Shown in pieces: positions 16,762 through 28,024 of a stretch of DNA of 64,000 bases. The stretch's first letter is position 1. The number at the start of each line of letters is the position of its first letter. This stretch comes from an uncultured Campylobacter sp. (GTDB taxonomy: Bacteria; Campylobacterota; Campylobacteria; Campylobacterales; Campylobacteraceae): contig NZ_CALUTC010000005.1 in the NCBI RefSeq assembly GCF_944323605.1, forward strand, positions 1 through 64,000, written 5' to 3'. The position numbers and the translations under genes are program-made. The notes beneath the pieces were generated by a model, which did not search any database, had not been told where the DNA came from, and saw only the letters and a program-made list of their open reading frames with translations.

Positions 16762-17748
16762 TTACTCCAGCACTACGCCTTCATTTAAAACTACCTCGCC
16801 TATGATGAAAGCGTCAGAATTTTCAAGCACTTTTGAAACATTTTCAGCACTGACTACAAGCACCATTCCAACTCCCATATTAAAGCTTCTATACATCTCA
16901 TTTTCATCTACCATTTCGCCTATGGTATAAAAAATATCTTGTGTTTTTAGATGATGTTTTCTTATAACAGCACCTATGCCTCTTGGGAAAATTCTTGGCA
17001 AATTTTCAATAAGACCGCCACCTGTTATATGTGCTAAGGCATTTATATATGGTTTTAGTTTTAAAAAATCATTCACATAAATTCTAGTTGGCTCAAGCAA
17101 AATATCTATCAGCTCTTTACCGTTTAGCTTATCATTAAAATTCATCTTAAGCTCATCAAAAAGCACCTTTCTAGCTAGGGAATAGCCATTTGAATGAAGC
17201 CCGGAACTAGGCAAAGCCAAAAGCAAATCTCCACTTTTTACAAAGGATCTTCTATCTATCTCATCAGCCTCAGCAATACCCACAGCAAAACCAGCTAAAT
17301 CAAAATCATCTTTAGCGTAAAGTCCGGGCATTTCAGCGGTCTCTCCGCCTATTAAGGCACAGTTAGCTAATTTACAAGCCTTAGCTATGCCCTCAACAAC
17401 AGAACTTGCCACTTCTATTTCAAGCTTGGAACTAGCATAATAATCAAGAAAAAACATAGGCTTAGCAAAATTACACAAAAGATCATTAACGCACATAGCC
17501 ACCAAATCTTGCCCTATGCTGTCATATCTTTTGCTATCTATAGCAAGTCTTAGTTTAGTGCCAACTCCGTCTGTTGCGGCAAGCAAAACAGGGTTTTTAT
17601 ATCCGCTTGGTAAGGCGTAAGCACCAGAAAAAGAGCCTATGCCTCCTAGAACATTGTTATCAAAGGTGTTTTTTACAAATGGTTTTATCTTTTCTACAAA
17701 GGAATTTCCATTATCTATACTTACACCTGCATCTTCATAGCTTATCAT
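16762..17748 (-). CDS. purM: Phosphoribosylformylglycinamidine cyclo-ligase (AIR synthetase) PurM
   Basis: PurM closes the imidazole ring of AIR using ATP in de novo purine synthesis. The 328-residue protein has the family features YEDAGVSIDNG at the N-terminus, the GVGTKLRLA and GGETAEMPG nucleotide/substrate-binding motifs, and SGLHSNGYSLAR (about 180-191). It is divergent from coaE with a 58-nt gap, the same arrangement as I recall in C. jejuni (Cj1529c/Cj1530). Confidence 0.97.
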   Translation of the reverse strand: MISYEDAGVSIDNGNSFVEKIKPFVKNTFDNNVLGGIGSFSGAYALPSGYKNPVLLAATDGVGTKLRLAIDSKRYDSIGQDLVAMCVNDLLCNFAKPMFFLDYYASSKLEIEVASSVVEGIAKACKLANCALIGGETAEMPGLYAKDDFDLAGFAVGIAEADEIDRRSFVKSGDLLLALPSSGLHSNGYSLARKVLFDELKMNFNDKLNGKELIDILLEPTRIYVNDFLKLKPYINALAHITGGGLIENLPRIFPRGIGAVIRKHHLKTQDIFYTIGEMVDENEMYRSFNMGVGMVLVVSAENVSKVLENSDAFIIGEVVLNEGVVLE

Positions 17749-17806
17749 TTAATTTTCCTTAAAACAAAAATGCTATTGTAACAAAAAGAATTTTAAAGCT
17801 TAGTAA

Positions 17807-18406
17807 ATGCAAAAAGTATTTTTCGTAACCGCCTCTATAGCTTGTGGCAAATCATCTTTTATGCAAATAGCCAAAGACAAAGGCTACAAAACTGCTAGTG
17901 CAGATGAGATAGCACACAAGCTTTTAAATGAAAAAAAAGATGAAATTTATGAACTTTTTAAAAAAGAATTAAGCAAAGATGAGCTTATAAAAAATGGGCA
18001 AATAGACAGAAAAATTTTAGGAAAAATAGTTTTTAACAATAAAAATAAACTTAAAAAACTAGAAAATTTTTTGCACCCAAAAATAAAAGATGAAATTTTA
18101 AAATTCATAAAAGAAAATGAAAAAGATACAGTTTTCATAGAACTCCCACTTTTCTTTGAAAGTCAAAGATACCAAAATTTAGGATATTCTTTGCTTATAT
18201 ATGCACCCAAAGAAGTTATTTTAAACCGTTTAATGAAAAGAGATAAAATAAACAAAGATGAAGCCATAAAAAGGATATCCTTACAAATGGATATAGAAAA
18301 GAAAAGAGAAAAAGCTGATTTTGTTATAGATAATTCAAGCGATCTTAAAAATTTTAAAGAAGCTTGTGATTTGTTTTTTAAGGAGTTAGAAAATGAAAGT
18401 CTATAA
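17807..18406 (+). CDS. coaE: Dephospho-CoA kinase CoaE
   Basis: CoaE phosphorylates the 3' hydroxyl of dephospho-CoA in the last step of coenzyme A synthesis. The 199-residue P-loop kinase has an atypical first P-loop residue: ASIACGKS at 9-16, Ala instead of Gly. It also has the DEIAHKLL motif and the lid region RLMKRDKINKDEA. It overlaps dapF by 14 nt and heads a coaE-dapF-(Bax-like) operon. Confidence 0.95.
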   Translation: MQKVFFVTASIACGKSSFMQIAKDKGYKTASADEIAHKLLNEKKDEIYELFKKELSKDELIKNGQIDRKILGKIVFNNKNKLKKLENFLHPKIKDEILKFIKENEKDTVFIELPLFFESQRYQNLGYSLLIYAPKEVILNRLMKRDKINKDEAIKRISLQMDIEKKREKADFVIDNSSDLKNFKEACDLFFKELENESL

Positions 18407-19148
18407 ATATTGTAGCTCTGGGAATGATTTTGTTATTTTTTATTCCAAAAAAAAAGAAGATAGAAAAGAATTTGCAAAAAAAATTTGTGATAGATATAGC
18501 GGCATTGGTGCTGATGGTATGATAGTGATACTTGATAACAAAGATTATGATTTTGAATGGGATTTTTATAACTGCGACGGTTCAAAAGCTTCAATGTGTG
18601 GCAATGGTGCGAGAGCTGCTGCTATGTTTGCAGTGCAAATTTTAAATAAAAATAAAAATTTAAGCTTTATGAGCGGTGCAGGTGAAATAAAAGCTAAGGT
18701 ATTTGATAATAATGAAGTTGAAATTTTACTTAGCAAGGCAAAAGATATAAAAGAGGATTTTAGCTTCGAGGGTAAAATTTGGCAAGGTGTCGATACGGGA
18801 GTGCCTCATTTGGTGCATTTTTGCGAGGATTTATCTAGCTTTGATTTAAAGCTTTGTAAAAAAGTTAGAGATAAATATAATGCAAATGTAAATTTTGCTA
18901 AGATAATTAATAAAAGCTTTATGCAGGTAAGAACTTTTGAAAGAGGGGTTGAAAACGAAACTTTAGCTTGTGGCACTGGAATGGCTGCTAGTTTTTATCT
19001 AGCTAGACTTAAAAATTTAGTAGATGATGAAATAACAGTTAGTCCAAAAAGCGGTGAAAAACTTAGCTTAAGACTTGATGATGAAAAAAATATATATTTT
19101 AAAGGTATGGTGAGGTTTTGTTTTGAGGCTGATTATAATATTTCTTAG
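18393..19148 (+). CDS. dapF: Diaminopimelate epimerase DapF
   Basis: DapF converts LL- to meso-diaminopimelate for lysine and peptidoglycan synthesis. The two catalytic cysteines are visible: Cys69 in MCGNGARA and Cys193 in ACGTGMAAS. At 251 residues it has near-normal length. It overlaps coaE (14 nt) and the downstream glucosaminidase-like gene (26 nt), so the operon joins a peptidoglycan precursor enzyme with a putative peptidoglycan hydrolase. Confidence 0.97.
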   Translation: MKVYKYCSSGNDFVIFYSKKKEDRKEFAKKICDRYSGIGADGMIVILDNKDYDFEWDFYNCDGSKASMCGNGARAAAMFAVQILNKNKNLSFMSGAGEIKAKVFDNNEVEILLSKAKDIKEDFSFEGKIWQGVDTGVPHLVHFCEDLSSFDLKLCKKVRDKYNANVNFAKIINKSFMQVRTFERGVENETLACGTGMAASFYLARLKNLVDDEITVSPKSGEKLSLRLDDEKNIYFKGMVRFCFEADYNIS

Positions 19149-19833
19149 TTTTTTTATACCTCTTTTTTCTTTTGCTATAAATGGAGGTTTTCCAGATGAA
19201 TACTATAAGCTAGATATAGAAGAAAAAAGAAAAATATTTATAAGCACCATAGATAAACTACTTGATAAGTCTTTTGAAAATATACAAAAAGAAAGAAATT
19301 TTGTGGATAATTTTTTTGAAAAAAATTCAAAAACAGGTTTTAGAGAAATCCAAAAAAACGAACTTAACAAACTCATAGAATTAAAAGAAAAATATAGAAT
19401 AAAAAATTTATTTGATTATAAAGATTATAAAAAAAGAATTGCTACAGTGCCAAAATCAATGGGCATAGCACAAGCACTCGTTGAAAGTGCTACTGGAACG
19501 AGTCGTTTTACCAAAGAAGGTAATAATCTTTTTGGAGAATGGACCTGGGGAGAAAAAGGCATCATACCAAAAAAAAGAAGCAAGGGCAAAACACACAAGA
19601 TAAGAATCTTTGACAGCTTACAAGAAAGTGTTGATTCTTATCTTTTAAATTTAAACAGAAACCACGCTTATGAGGATTTTAGAACTTTAAGGGCTAAATT
19701 TATGAAAGAAGGAAAAAAATTAAGTGGCTTAGAAGCCGTGAAAACTCTTGAAAACTATTCGGAAATCAAGGGAAAATATGTAAAAATTTTAACCACAGTT
19801 ATAAACAAAAACAATCTTAGCACTCTTGACTAA
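19123..19833 (+). CDS. Bax-like periplasmic protein with glucosaminidase domain
   Basis: This 236-residue protein has a signal peptide (about 1-18). Its C-terminal half resembles the Bax / N-acetylmuramidase-glucosaminidase family: MGIAQALVESATGTSRF (113-129) with Glu121 as probable catalytic acid, then NNLFGEWTW and ESVDSYLLNLNRN. It is likely a peptidoglycan hydrolase in the periplasm. It overlaps dapF by 26 nt and takes the place of Cj1532 in the C. jejuni order as I recall it. Confidence 0.8.
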   Translation: MRLIIIFLSFFIPLFSFAINGGFPDEYYKLDIEEKRKIFISTIDKLLDKSFENIQKERNFVDNFFEKNSKTGFREIQKNELNKLIELKEKYRIKNLFDYKDYKKRIATVPKSMGIAQALVESATGTSRFTKEGNNLFGEWTWGEKGIIPKKRSKGKTHKIRIFDSLQESVDSYLLNLNRNHAYEDFRTLRAKFMKEGKKLSGLEAVKTLENYSEIKGKYVKILTTVINKNNLSTLD

Positions 19834-19876
19834 TTCATATAATAAATAATTTTTTTAAGCTTACTTTAAAAATTCG

Positions 19877-19891
19877 TTTTTTTTTTTTTTT
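19877..19891 (+). repeat. T15 homopolymer in a promoter spacer
   Basis: Fifteen T end 2 nt before a TATAAT box (19894-19899). T-rich stretches upstream of -10 replace the -35 element in Campylobacter promoters, but a 15-T homopolymer is long enough for slipped-strand length variation. Confidence 0.7.
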
Positions 19892-19893
19892 AT

Positions 19894-19899
19894 TATAAT
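19894..19899 (+). promoter_or_regulatory. -10 box TATAAT of the 19926-21487 operon
   Basis: A perfect TATAAT lies directly after the T15 tract and 27 nt before the ATG at 19926. The gene has the strong ribosome binding site AAAAGGAG. It is the likely promoter of the three-gene envelope operon. Confidence 0.65.
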
Positions 19900-19925
19900 T
19901 AGGAAATTTTTTAAAAGGAGCTTTT

Positions 19926-20477
19926 ATGTCCGTTAATTATCTGCAAGATGAAATGGTGCATTCTGCTAGAAAAAAAGGCATTATTTATATGGTGCTTGCG
20001 GTATTAGCTTATTTTGCTGATTTTATACCATTTACTGGAGCTATTTTTGAATTTGTTCTCAAAATAATAGCTTTTATCTTTTTATTTTTGGCTGTTAGAA
20101 CTATAGCTAAAGCATCGGGCTCTAAAACAATTGTAAGAAATTTATTGATTTACATTGTAAGTGTTTTATTTGGTGTGCTTATATTGTCTTATAAAACGAT
20201 GTTTGCAATCGGTTTTGGTATTGGAATTTTTATTTTAATTTTAGGCTATATTTTTCTTGTTATTTCCTTGATTTTTGCATATTTACTGTATAAAGAATTA
20301 GCAAAACTAAGCTCTGTTAGTTTGTTTTTCATATCCTTTATACTGCTTGCAATAGGTATAGTTTTTGAAATGATACCTTTTATCAGTGCTGTATCTTTTG
20401 TGTTTTTATTTTTAGCTTTAATATGCGAATTTATAGCGTGGTTAAAATTAGAAAGTATCAATAAAATTTTAAATTAG
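19926..20477 (+). CDS. Hypothetical polytopic membrane protein
   Basis: I do not recognise this 183-residue protein. It has a short soluble N-terminus (SVNYLQDEMVHSARKKG) and about six hydrophobic segments with few charges, so it is an integral inner-membrane protein. It is preceded by AAAAGGAG and a T15-TATAAT promoter and is followed after 12 nt by a lipoprotein gene and then a YiiX-like gene, suggesting a shared envelope role. Confidence 0.8.
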   Translation: MSVNYLQDEMVHSARKKGIIYMVLAVLAYFADFIPFTGAIFEFVLKIIAFIFLFLAVRTIAKASGSKTIVRNLLIYIVSVLFGVLILSYKTMFAIGFGIGIFILILGYIFLVISLIFAYLLYKELAKLSSVSLFFISFILLAIGIVFEMIPFISAVSFVFLFLALICEFIAWLKLESINKILN

Positions 20478-20489
20478 AAAGGAAAAAAA

Positions 20490-20897
20490 ATGAAAAAATT
20501 TGCGTTCGCACTTTATGTTTGTTTGGCTACTTTTTTTGTAGCTTGTGGTTCTGCTAGTGAGCCTGAGGATATAGCTCTTGAGGTAAATAAGATAATGCAA
20601 AGCGGAAATAGCGATGATGCTTCTAAGATAGTAAAATACTTGGATTTGCCTGAAAAACAACAAGATGATGAGACAAAAGAGCTTATTTCTGCCAAATTAA
20701 AAGAGGGCATAGCTAAAGAACAAGCAAAAATAGAGAAAAAAGGTGGCTTAAAAGAAAGCAAGATAGTTGAAGTAAAAGAAAGTGGTCAAAATAGAAAAAC
20801 AGTAAAGGTATTAAACATATATAAAGATGATTCAAATGATAGCTCTAATTTTTCTTTTACACTTAGGGACGGGGAGTGGAAGTTAATACTAAGATAA
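20490..20897 (+). CDS. Lipoprotein, DUF4878-like
   Basis: The 135-residue protein has a signal peptide with a lipobox ending at Cys19 (FFVAC-GS), so it should be lipid-anchored in the envelope. The mature part (EDIALEVNKIMQSGNSDDASKI) and the end NFSFTLRDGEWKLILR resemble the DUF4878 / NTF2-like lipoprotein fold, in which the last strand pairs. No enzymatic residues are visible. It overlaps the downstream gene by 22 nt. Confidence 0.78.
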   Translation: MKKFAFALYVCLATFFVACGSASEPEDIALEVNKIMQSGNSDDASKIVKYLDLPEKQQDDETKELISAKLKEGIAKEQAKIEKKGGLKESKIVEVKESGQNRKTVKVLNIYKDDSNDSSNFSFTLRDGEWKLILR

Positions 20898-21487
20898 AAT
20901 TCTTATTTTCAACAGTAAGCTTAGTTTTGCTTGGCTTACTGTTTTATAAAATTTATATTGATTTTTTTAAAAAAGATATAGAAAATATCTACATTAAACT
21001 TGAAAACGATGTAAAAGAAGGTGATTTAATACTTAGACAAGGTTTAGAGCTTGATAGCAGCATAATATCTTTTATGTCTGATTCTAAATTTTCTCATATA
21101 GGAATTATAAACTCAACAGAGCCATTAACAATCCTGCACGCCACGACAAATGACAAGGAAAGTCAAAACAAAGCAACTATACAAGATATGAGAGACTTTT
21201 TAAAAGAATCTAAAAATATCAAAATTCTACGTTTAAAAGCAGATGAAAAAACTAGACTAAATATACTAAAAGAAGCTAGAAAGCATTTAGGTAGAGCTTT
21301 TGTTTTAAGCTCTGATAAAGACAAATTTTATTGCACAACATTTTTAGAAGAAAGCATAAAAGCTTATTTTGATATAGAATTAAAATATACAGATGTAGAT
21401 TTTAGCCTTTTTAAAGGCAAGTATCTTTTTCCTCAAAGTTTTAATGAAAATGATAGCTTTATAAGCATTTTAGAACTTTATTTATAA
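20876..21487 (+). CDS. YiiX/YebB-like permuted NlpC/P60 amidase, membrane-anchored
   Basis: The 203-residue protein uses a GTG start, has one N-terminal membrane segment (about 8-28) and a domain of the permuted papain-like YiiX family: EGDLILRQG (48-56), FSHIGI with His74, and FYCTTFLEES with Cys153 as nucleophile. Such enzymes cleave amide or lipid-amide bonds in the cell envelope, and the substrate here is unknown. It overlaps the lipoprotein gene and ends convergently, sharing 6 nt with the AAA ATPase gene. Confidence 0.75.
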   Translation: MEVNTKIKFLFSTVSLVLLGLLFYKIYIDFFKKDIENIYIKLENDVKEGDLILRQGLELDSSIISFMSDSKFSHIGIINSTEPLTILHATTNDKESQNKATIQDMRDFLKESKNIKILRLKADEKTRLNILKEARKHLGRAFVLSSDKDKFYCTTFLEESIKAYFDIELKYTDVDFSLFKGKYLFPQSFNENDSFISILELYL

Positions 21488-22528
21488 GCTTAAAGCCCAA
21501 TTTTCAAAGGGTAAAACCTCTACCTTAACCCCTTCTTCGTAAAAAATTGTTTCGTTAGATAAGCTTATAAAAATTATATGAAAAATTCCAAGCTCCAAAG
21601 CTTTATATACAAGCTTTTTGGCTTTTAAAACGAGCAAATCTACATCAAAAAAATCAGCTGCTATAAAAGCTATTTTCTTATCTTTTAATACAAAATCAAA
21701 ATGCTTATTATAAAAAATTTCTTCTTTGAATTTAAAAAGCTCACACAAAATAGCATTAGCAAAAAGTTTTTTAAAATCTTTTTGTAAGCATAGTGCATTT
21801 TTAAATGCAAAATCACTAAAATACACTTTTTTTAAAGCCTTATCACTATGTTTTACAAAATGTAAAATATATCTATTTTCAAGCTCAGATACTGCTTTGT
21901 AAATGCCATCTTTAGAAAGCTTCATATTTTTTTTAAGTCTTGTATAAAGCTCATTTATGCTAAACTCAAGCCCCAAATTTAAAGCAACATATTTTAAAAT
22001 TTCAAGCTCTAAATTTGAAAAAGAATTGCTTAAATAATCATTTAAAAAACCATTCTGCTCGTTCTTTAAACAACGACCTATTTGAAAATAAGTGCCTAGC
22101 TGTGGATTTTTTTTGCTAAGACTTAAAAATTCCTCAAAATCCAAAAAATCAAGCCAAATTTCTTCAAAAAAATCAATTTTCACAGATGCAAATTCCGTGC
22201 ATATTATTATTTGATAGCTATCTATAAGATTTGAAAAATTGAATGTGAAATTCTCATTCACACCGTAAAAAATTATAATTTTTATGATTTTATTTTTTAA
22301 AAAATCATCTAAGAACAACAAGGAATCTTCTTTGAATCTCAAGTCCTTAAAATTTAAAAATAAAATTTCCTTTTTATCAAAATTTTTAAGATAAGAAAGC
22401 AGCAAACTCCTCTTACCACTATGCCTAGCACCTTTTATTATAAGATTTTTAGAATTTATTTCTTGTTTTCTCTCAATAGCATTTTTAAAATCAAGCTCTT
22501 CTTCATAAAAAAAATCAAGTATTTTCAT
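21482..22528 (-). CDS. AAA-type ATPase with degenerate Walker A and C-terminal winged helix / nuclease-like region
   Basis: The 348-residue protein resembles the archaeal-type ATPase family (AAA_14 with a DUF4143-like C-terminus) found widely in bacteria. Its P-loop is GARHSGKRS (about 34-42), with Arg where Ser/Thr is usual, so ATP hydrolysis is doubtful. A helix-turn-helix-like region lies near residues 195-225, and the C-terminal FDFVLKDKKIAFIAADF resembles the D-x-ExK strand of such proteins. Its function is unknown. It follows ruvC at a 24-nt distance and may be cotranscribed with it. Confidence 0.6.
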   Translation of the reverse strand: MKILDFFYEEELDFKNAIERKQEINSKNLIIKGARHSGKRSLLLSYLKNFDKKEILFLNFKDLRFKEDSLLFLDDFLKNKIIKIIIFYGVNENFTFNFSNLIDSYQIIICTEFASVKIDFFEEIWLDFLDFEEFLSLSKKNPQLGTYFQIGRCLKNEQNGFLNDYLSNSFSNLELEILKYVALNLGLEFSINELYTRLKKNMKLSKDGIYKAVSELENRYILHFVKHSDKALKKVYFSDFAFKNALCLQKDFKKLFANAILCELFKFKEEIFYNKHFDFVLKDKKIAFIAADFFDVDLLVLKAKKLVYKALELGIFHIIFISLSNETIFYEEGVKVEVLPFENWALSL

Positions 22529-22552
22529 TAATCTGCTTTATAAGAATAATTA

Positions 22553-23044
22553 TCAAACCTTGTCTTTTTTAAATCTTAAATTTGCACAGTGCGTGAGTGC
22601 AACAGCTATGGCATCTGTTATATCAAGGGGCTTTATGTCCTTGCTTATTCCTAAAAGCTTTTTTACCATAAAAGCTACTTGTTCTTTACTAGCTTTTGCT
22701 TTGCCTGTAACTGTTTTTTTGATTTGTAAAGGAGTGTATTCGCTAAATTCACCGTGAATTTGTAAAATTTTAAGGCTTAAAGCACCTCTAAATTGTGCTA
22801 ATTTCAAAACTGTTTTTGGATTATACGCAAAAAATATATCCTCTATAGCTACCTCATCAAATTTATAAGTCTTAAAAATAAGATCAAGCCCCTCACAAAG
22901 CTCCGTAATTTGATATTGTAAAGAACTTGGTTTTATTTTTATCAAACCAGCTTCTATGAGTGAATTTTTGCCATTATTAGATTCCAAAACACAGTATCCA
23001 CAAAATCTAGACCCAGGATCTATGCCTAAAATTCTCAAAAACAA
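22553..23044 (-). CDS. ruvC: Crossover junction endodeoxyribonuclease RuvC
   Basis: RuvC resolves Holliday junctions. The 163-residue protein has the four acidic catalytic residues Asp9 (GIDPGSR), Glu68 (VAIEDIF), Asp141 and Asp144 (PLDITDAIA). It is divergent from dnaA, as I recall at the origin of C. jejuni, with 94 nt between the start codons. Confidence 0.95.
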   Translation of the reverse strand: MFLRILGIDPGSRFCGYCVLESNNGKNSLIEAGLIKIKPSSLQYQITELCEGLDLIFKTYKFDEVAIEDIFFAYNPKTVLKLAQFRGALSLKILQIHGEFSEYTPLQIKKTVTGKAKASKEQVAFMVKKLLGISKDIKPLDITDAIAVALTHCANLRFKKDKV

Positions 23045-23138
23045 TTTTCCTTTTTTTGCTTAAAATTTGAGATATTTTAACCAATTTTTATAAATTTTAA
23101 GATAGAATTTAAATTTTACAAATCAAGGGTTATAATAA

Positions 23139-24464
23139 ATGGATACAAGAGAAATCTTAAATGCTTTTAAAGAGGAAATTTCTGCAAAAGAATTTGATAA
23201 TTTTATAAGTGTTTTAAGATTAAATGAAAAGCTTACTAAGCCTGATTATATAGTATTTAACGCACCAAATGATATAATTGCTAAATTTATACAAACTAGA
23301 TATGCTGACAAAATTTCTTATTATTATGAAGTTAAAAGTGGAAATAAAGCAAAGATAAGCATACAAAGTCAAAATCAAAACAAAAAATCAGCTAAAGTAG
23401 CGTATTTTCAAAATCCGCTAATGCAGGTTCAAGGTGATGTATTGATTCCAGAATATACTTTTGAAAGTTTTATAGTTGGTTCATCAAACGAATATGCCTA
23501 TAATGTATGCAAAGCGGTAAGTGATAAAAAAAATTTAGGTAAATTATACAACCCTATTTTTATATATGGTCCTACAGGACTTGGAAAAACTCATCTTATA
23601 CAAGCCGTTGGAAATGCTTGTATAAAATTTGGAAAAAGGGTTATAAATGTGGTTAGTTCTAAATTTGCTAACGATTTTTCATACCATTTACAAAATAAAA
23701 TAATGGATAAATTTAGAGAAAAATATACAAATTGTGACCTCTTACTAATAGATGATGTGCAATTTCTAGGGAAAACTGATAGCATACAAGATGAATTTTT
23801 CTCTGTATTTAACGAAATAAAAAGCAAAGACGCTCAAATAATAATAACAAGCGATAATCCTCCAAATATGTTAAAAGGAATAACAGAGCGTTTAAAATCA
23901 AGATTTGCAAACGGTATAATAGCAGATATTACCCCTCCTGAACTTGATACAAAAAAAGCAATTATAAGTAAAAAATGTGAAATGAATGATATAAAGCTTG
24001 AAGAAGAGATTATATCTTATATAGCTACCTCAATGGGAGATAATATAAGAGAAATAGAAGGTATGATAACAAATATCAACGCGTATTCAAAACTTATGGG
24101 GCTTGATGTAAATTTAGATATAGCTAAAATGATGATGAAGGATCACATAAAAGAAAGTAAAGATAATATATCAATAGATGATATATTTAATACAGTTTGC
24201 AAAGAATTTAACGTAAAAACAAATGATGTAAAATCAAACAAAAAAACAAAAAACATAGTTATGATAAAAAGGATAATAATATATCTAGCAAGAGAATTAA
24301 CAGCTATATCAACTCCACAACTTGCTAAAATTTTTCAAATGAAAGATCACACTTCAATTTCACATAATATAAAAAAAATAAAAGAAGATATAATAAATGA
24401 TAACAATCTTAAGGCTAGAATAGATGAGTTAAAGAATAAAATTTTGATAAAAAAACAGGAATGA
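23139..24464 (+). CDS. dnaA: Chromosomal replication initiator DnaA
   Basis: DnaA binds oriC and opens the duplex. The 441-residue protein has an N-terminal DnaB-interaction domain, the AAA+ P-loop GPTGLGKT at 144-151, Walker B LLIDDVQFL, and the C-terminal DNA-binding signature MKDHTSISHNIKKI. AAGGG precedes the ATG by 8 nt. A TATAAT sits 2 nt before the ATG, too close to drive this start unless the real promoter is further upstream. dnaN and gyrB follow on the same strand. Confidence 0.98.
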   Translation: MDTREILNAFKEEISAKEFDNFISVLRLNEKLTKPDYIVFNAPNDIIAKFIQTRYADKISYYYEVKSGNKAKISIQSQNQNKKSAKVAYFQNPLMQVQGDVLIPEYTFESFIVGSSNEYAYNVCKAVSDKKNLGKLYNPIFIYGPTGLGKTHLIQAVGNACIKFGKRVINVVSSKFANDFSYHLQNKIMDKFREKYTNCDLLLIDDVQFLGKTDSIQDEFFSVFNEIKSKDAQIIITSDNPPNMLKGITERLKSRFANGIIADITPPELDTKKAIISKKCEMNDIKLEEEIISYIATSMGDNIREIEGMITNINAYSKLMGLDVNLDIAKMMMKDHIKESKDNISIDDIFNTVCKEFNVKTNDVKSNKKTKNIVMIKRIIIYLARELTAISTPQLAKIFQMKDHTSISHNIKKIKEDIINDNNLKARIDELKNKILIKKQE

Positions 24465-24603
24465 CTTGTGAAATTATGTGAAAAATTATAAAATAAATTT
24501 CACATAATTTTTGCGTTGTATTAGGTGCTTTTGATATATTTTCACATTTTCACTAGCACTTACTAATACTACTAAATTTAAAAATAAATATAAGGGAGAA
24601 AAA
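24465..24603. other. oriC: Replication origin oriC (dnaA-dnaN intergenic)
   Basis: This 139-bp intergenic region holds five copies of the TTCAC core known for DnaA boxes of Campylobacterota: GTGAA at 24468-24472 and 24478-24482, TTCAC at 24499-24503, 24541-24545 and 24549-24553. Next to the last one, the minus strand of 24560-24574 reads TAG-TAG-TAT-TAG-TAA, like a DnaA-trio, and an AT-only stretch follows, a plausible unwinding element. A C. jejuni origin has been placed between dnaA and dnaN in published work, as I recall. Box strength and unwinding site are inference. Confidence 0.75.
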
Positions 24604-25674
24604 ATGAAATTAAGTATAAATAAAAATACTTTAGAATCAGCGATAATGCTATGCAATGCTTATGTAGAAAAAAAAGACATAACAGCTATAAATTCTCATT
24701 TTCTATTTGAAGCAAGTGAGGATAAACTAATAATAAAGGCAACAGATTATGAAATAGGCTTAACATACAAGATTAAAAAAATAAACATAGAAAGACAAGG
24801 TTTTGCAACAGTAAATGCTAAAAATATGATAGATATGATAAAAAATCTAAACAATGAAGATTTGATATTAGAAACTATAGATAGTTCTTTATTTATAAGA
24901 CAAAAAAATACAAAATATAAACTTTCTATGTTTGATCACGAGGATTTCCCAAAATTTCCAAACACAAATGATAAAAATAAACTTGACATAGATTCAAATG
25001 ATTTAAGTAGAAGTCTTAAAAAAATATTTCCAGCTATAGATAATCAAAACCCAAAATATTCACTAAATGGTGCGTTAATAGATATAAAAAATGACAAAAT
25101 AAATTTCGTAGGTTCAGATACCAAAAGGCTTGCTATATACACTTTAGAAAAAACAAATGATAAAGAATTAGCTATAAGCATACCAAAAAAAGCAATATCA
25201 GAAATGCAAAAACTATTCTATGAAAAAATAGAAATTTTTTATGATGAAAATATACTCATAGCTAAAAATGAGAATTTCGAATTCTATACAAAGCTAATAA
25301 ATGATAAATTTCCTGACTATGAAAAGGCTATACCAAAGAGTTTAAACACAAATTTGGTGCTAAATACAGAAGAATTTATAAATAGTTTAAAAATAATGAA
25401 TGTTGTTGCTAAAAAGATAAAGGTGAATTTCTCTAAAAATAAAATAAGTTTTGAAGGAAGTGGGGATAATAATTCAGCTGAAGCCAAAACAGAAATACAA
25501 AGAGAAATAGACATAAAAGAAGATTTTTCACTAAATATACAGGTTGAGTTTTTTATGGATTTCTTAAATTCAATAGAAACAGAAGAATTTGAACTAAAAA
25601 TAAATGAGCCTAACTTAGCCTTTATACTTTCATCACAAGAATTAAAAACAATAGTAATGCCAGTTATTTTATAA
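24604..25674 (+). CDS. dnaN: DNA polymerase III sliding clamp (beta subunit) DnaN
   Basis: DnaN is the ring-shaped clamp that tethers polymerase III to DNA. The 356-residue length and start MKLSINKNTLESAI fit the family, as does the end IVMPVIL, similar to the usual VMPMR(L) C-terminus. AAGGGAG is the ribosome binding site. gyrB follows after 9 nt. Confidence 0.96.
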   Translation: MKLSINKNTLESAIMLCNAYVEKKDITAINSHFLFEASEDKLIIKATDYEIGLTYKIKKINIERQGFATVNAKNMIDMIKNLNNEDLILETIDSSLFIRQKNTKYKLSMFDHEDFPKFPNTNDKNKLDIDSNDLSRSLKKIFPAIDNQNPKYSLNGALIDIKNDKINFVGSDTKRLAIYTLEKTNDKELAISIPKKAISEMQKLFYEKIEIFYDENILIAKNENFEFYTKLINDKFPDYEKAIPKSLNTNLVLNTEEFINSLKIMNVVAKKIKVNFSKNKISFEGSGDNNSAEAKTEIQREIDIKEDFSLNIQVEFFMDFLNSIETEEFELKINEPNLAFILSSQELKTIVMPVIL

Positions 25675-25683
25675 GGAATATAA

Positions 25684-28002
<2,319 letters not shown>

Positions 28003-28024
28003 TTTTTTGTAAAAGGTAAATTTT

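Noticed and set aside
19833..19880. Hairpin-like A/T arms after the Bax-like gene
   Set aside because: The arms pair for only about seven A/T pairs with mismatches, too weak to call a terminator.
23131..23136. TATAAT just before the dnaA start
   Set aside because: It ends 2 nt before the ATG, so a start directed by it would fall inside the gene. AAGGG nearby serves as ribosome binding site, so the box is probably fortuitous.
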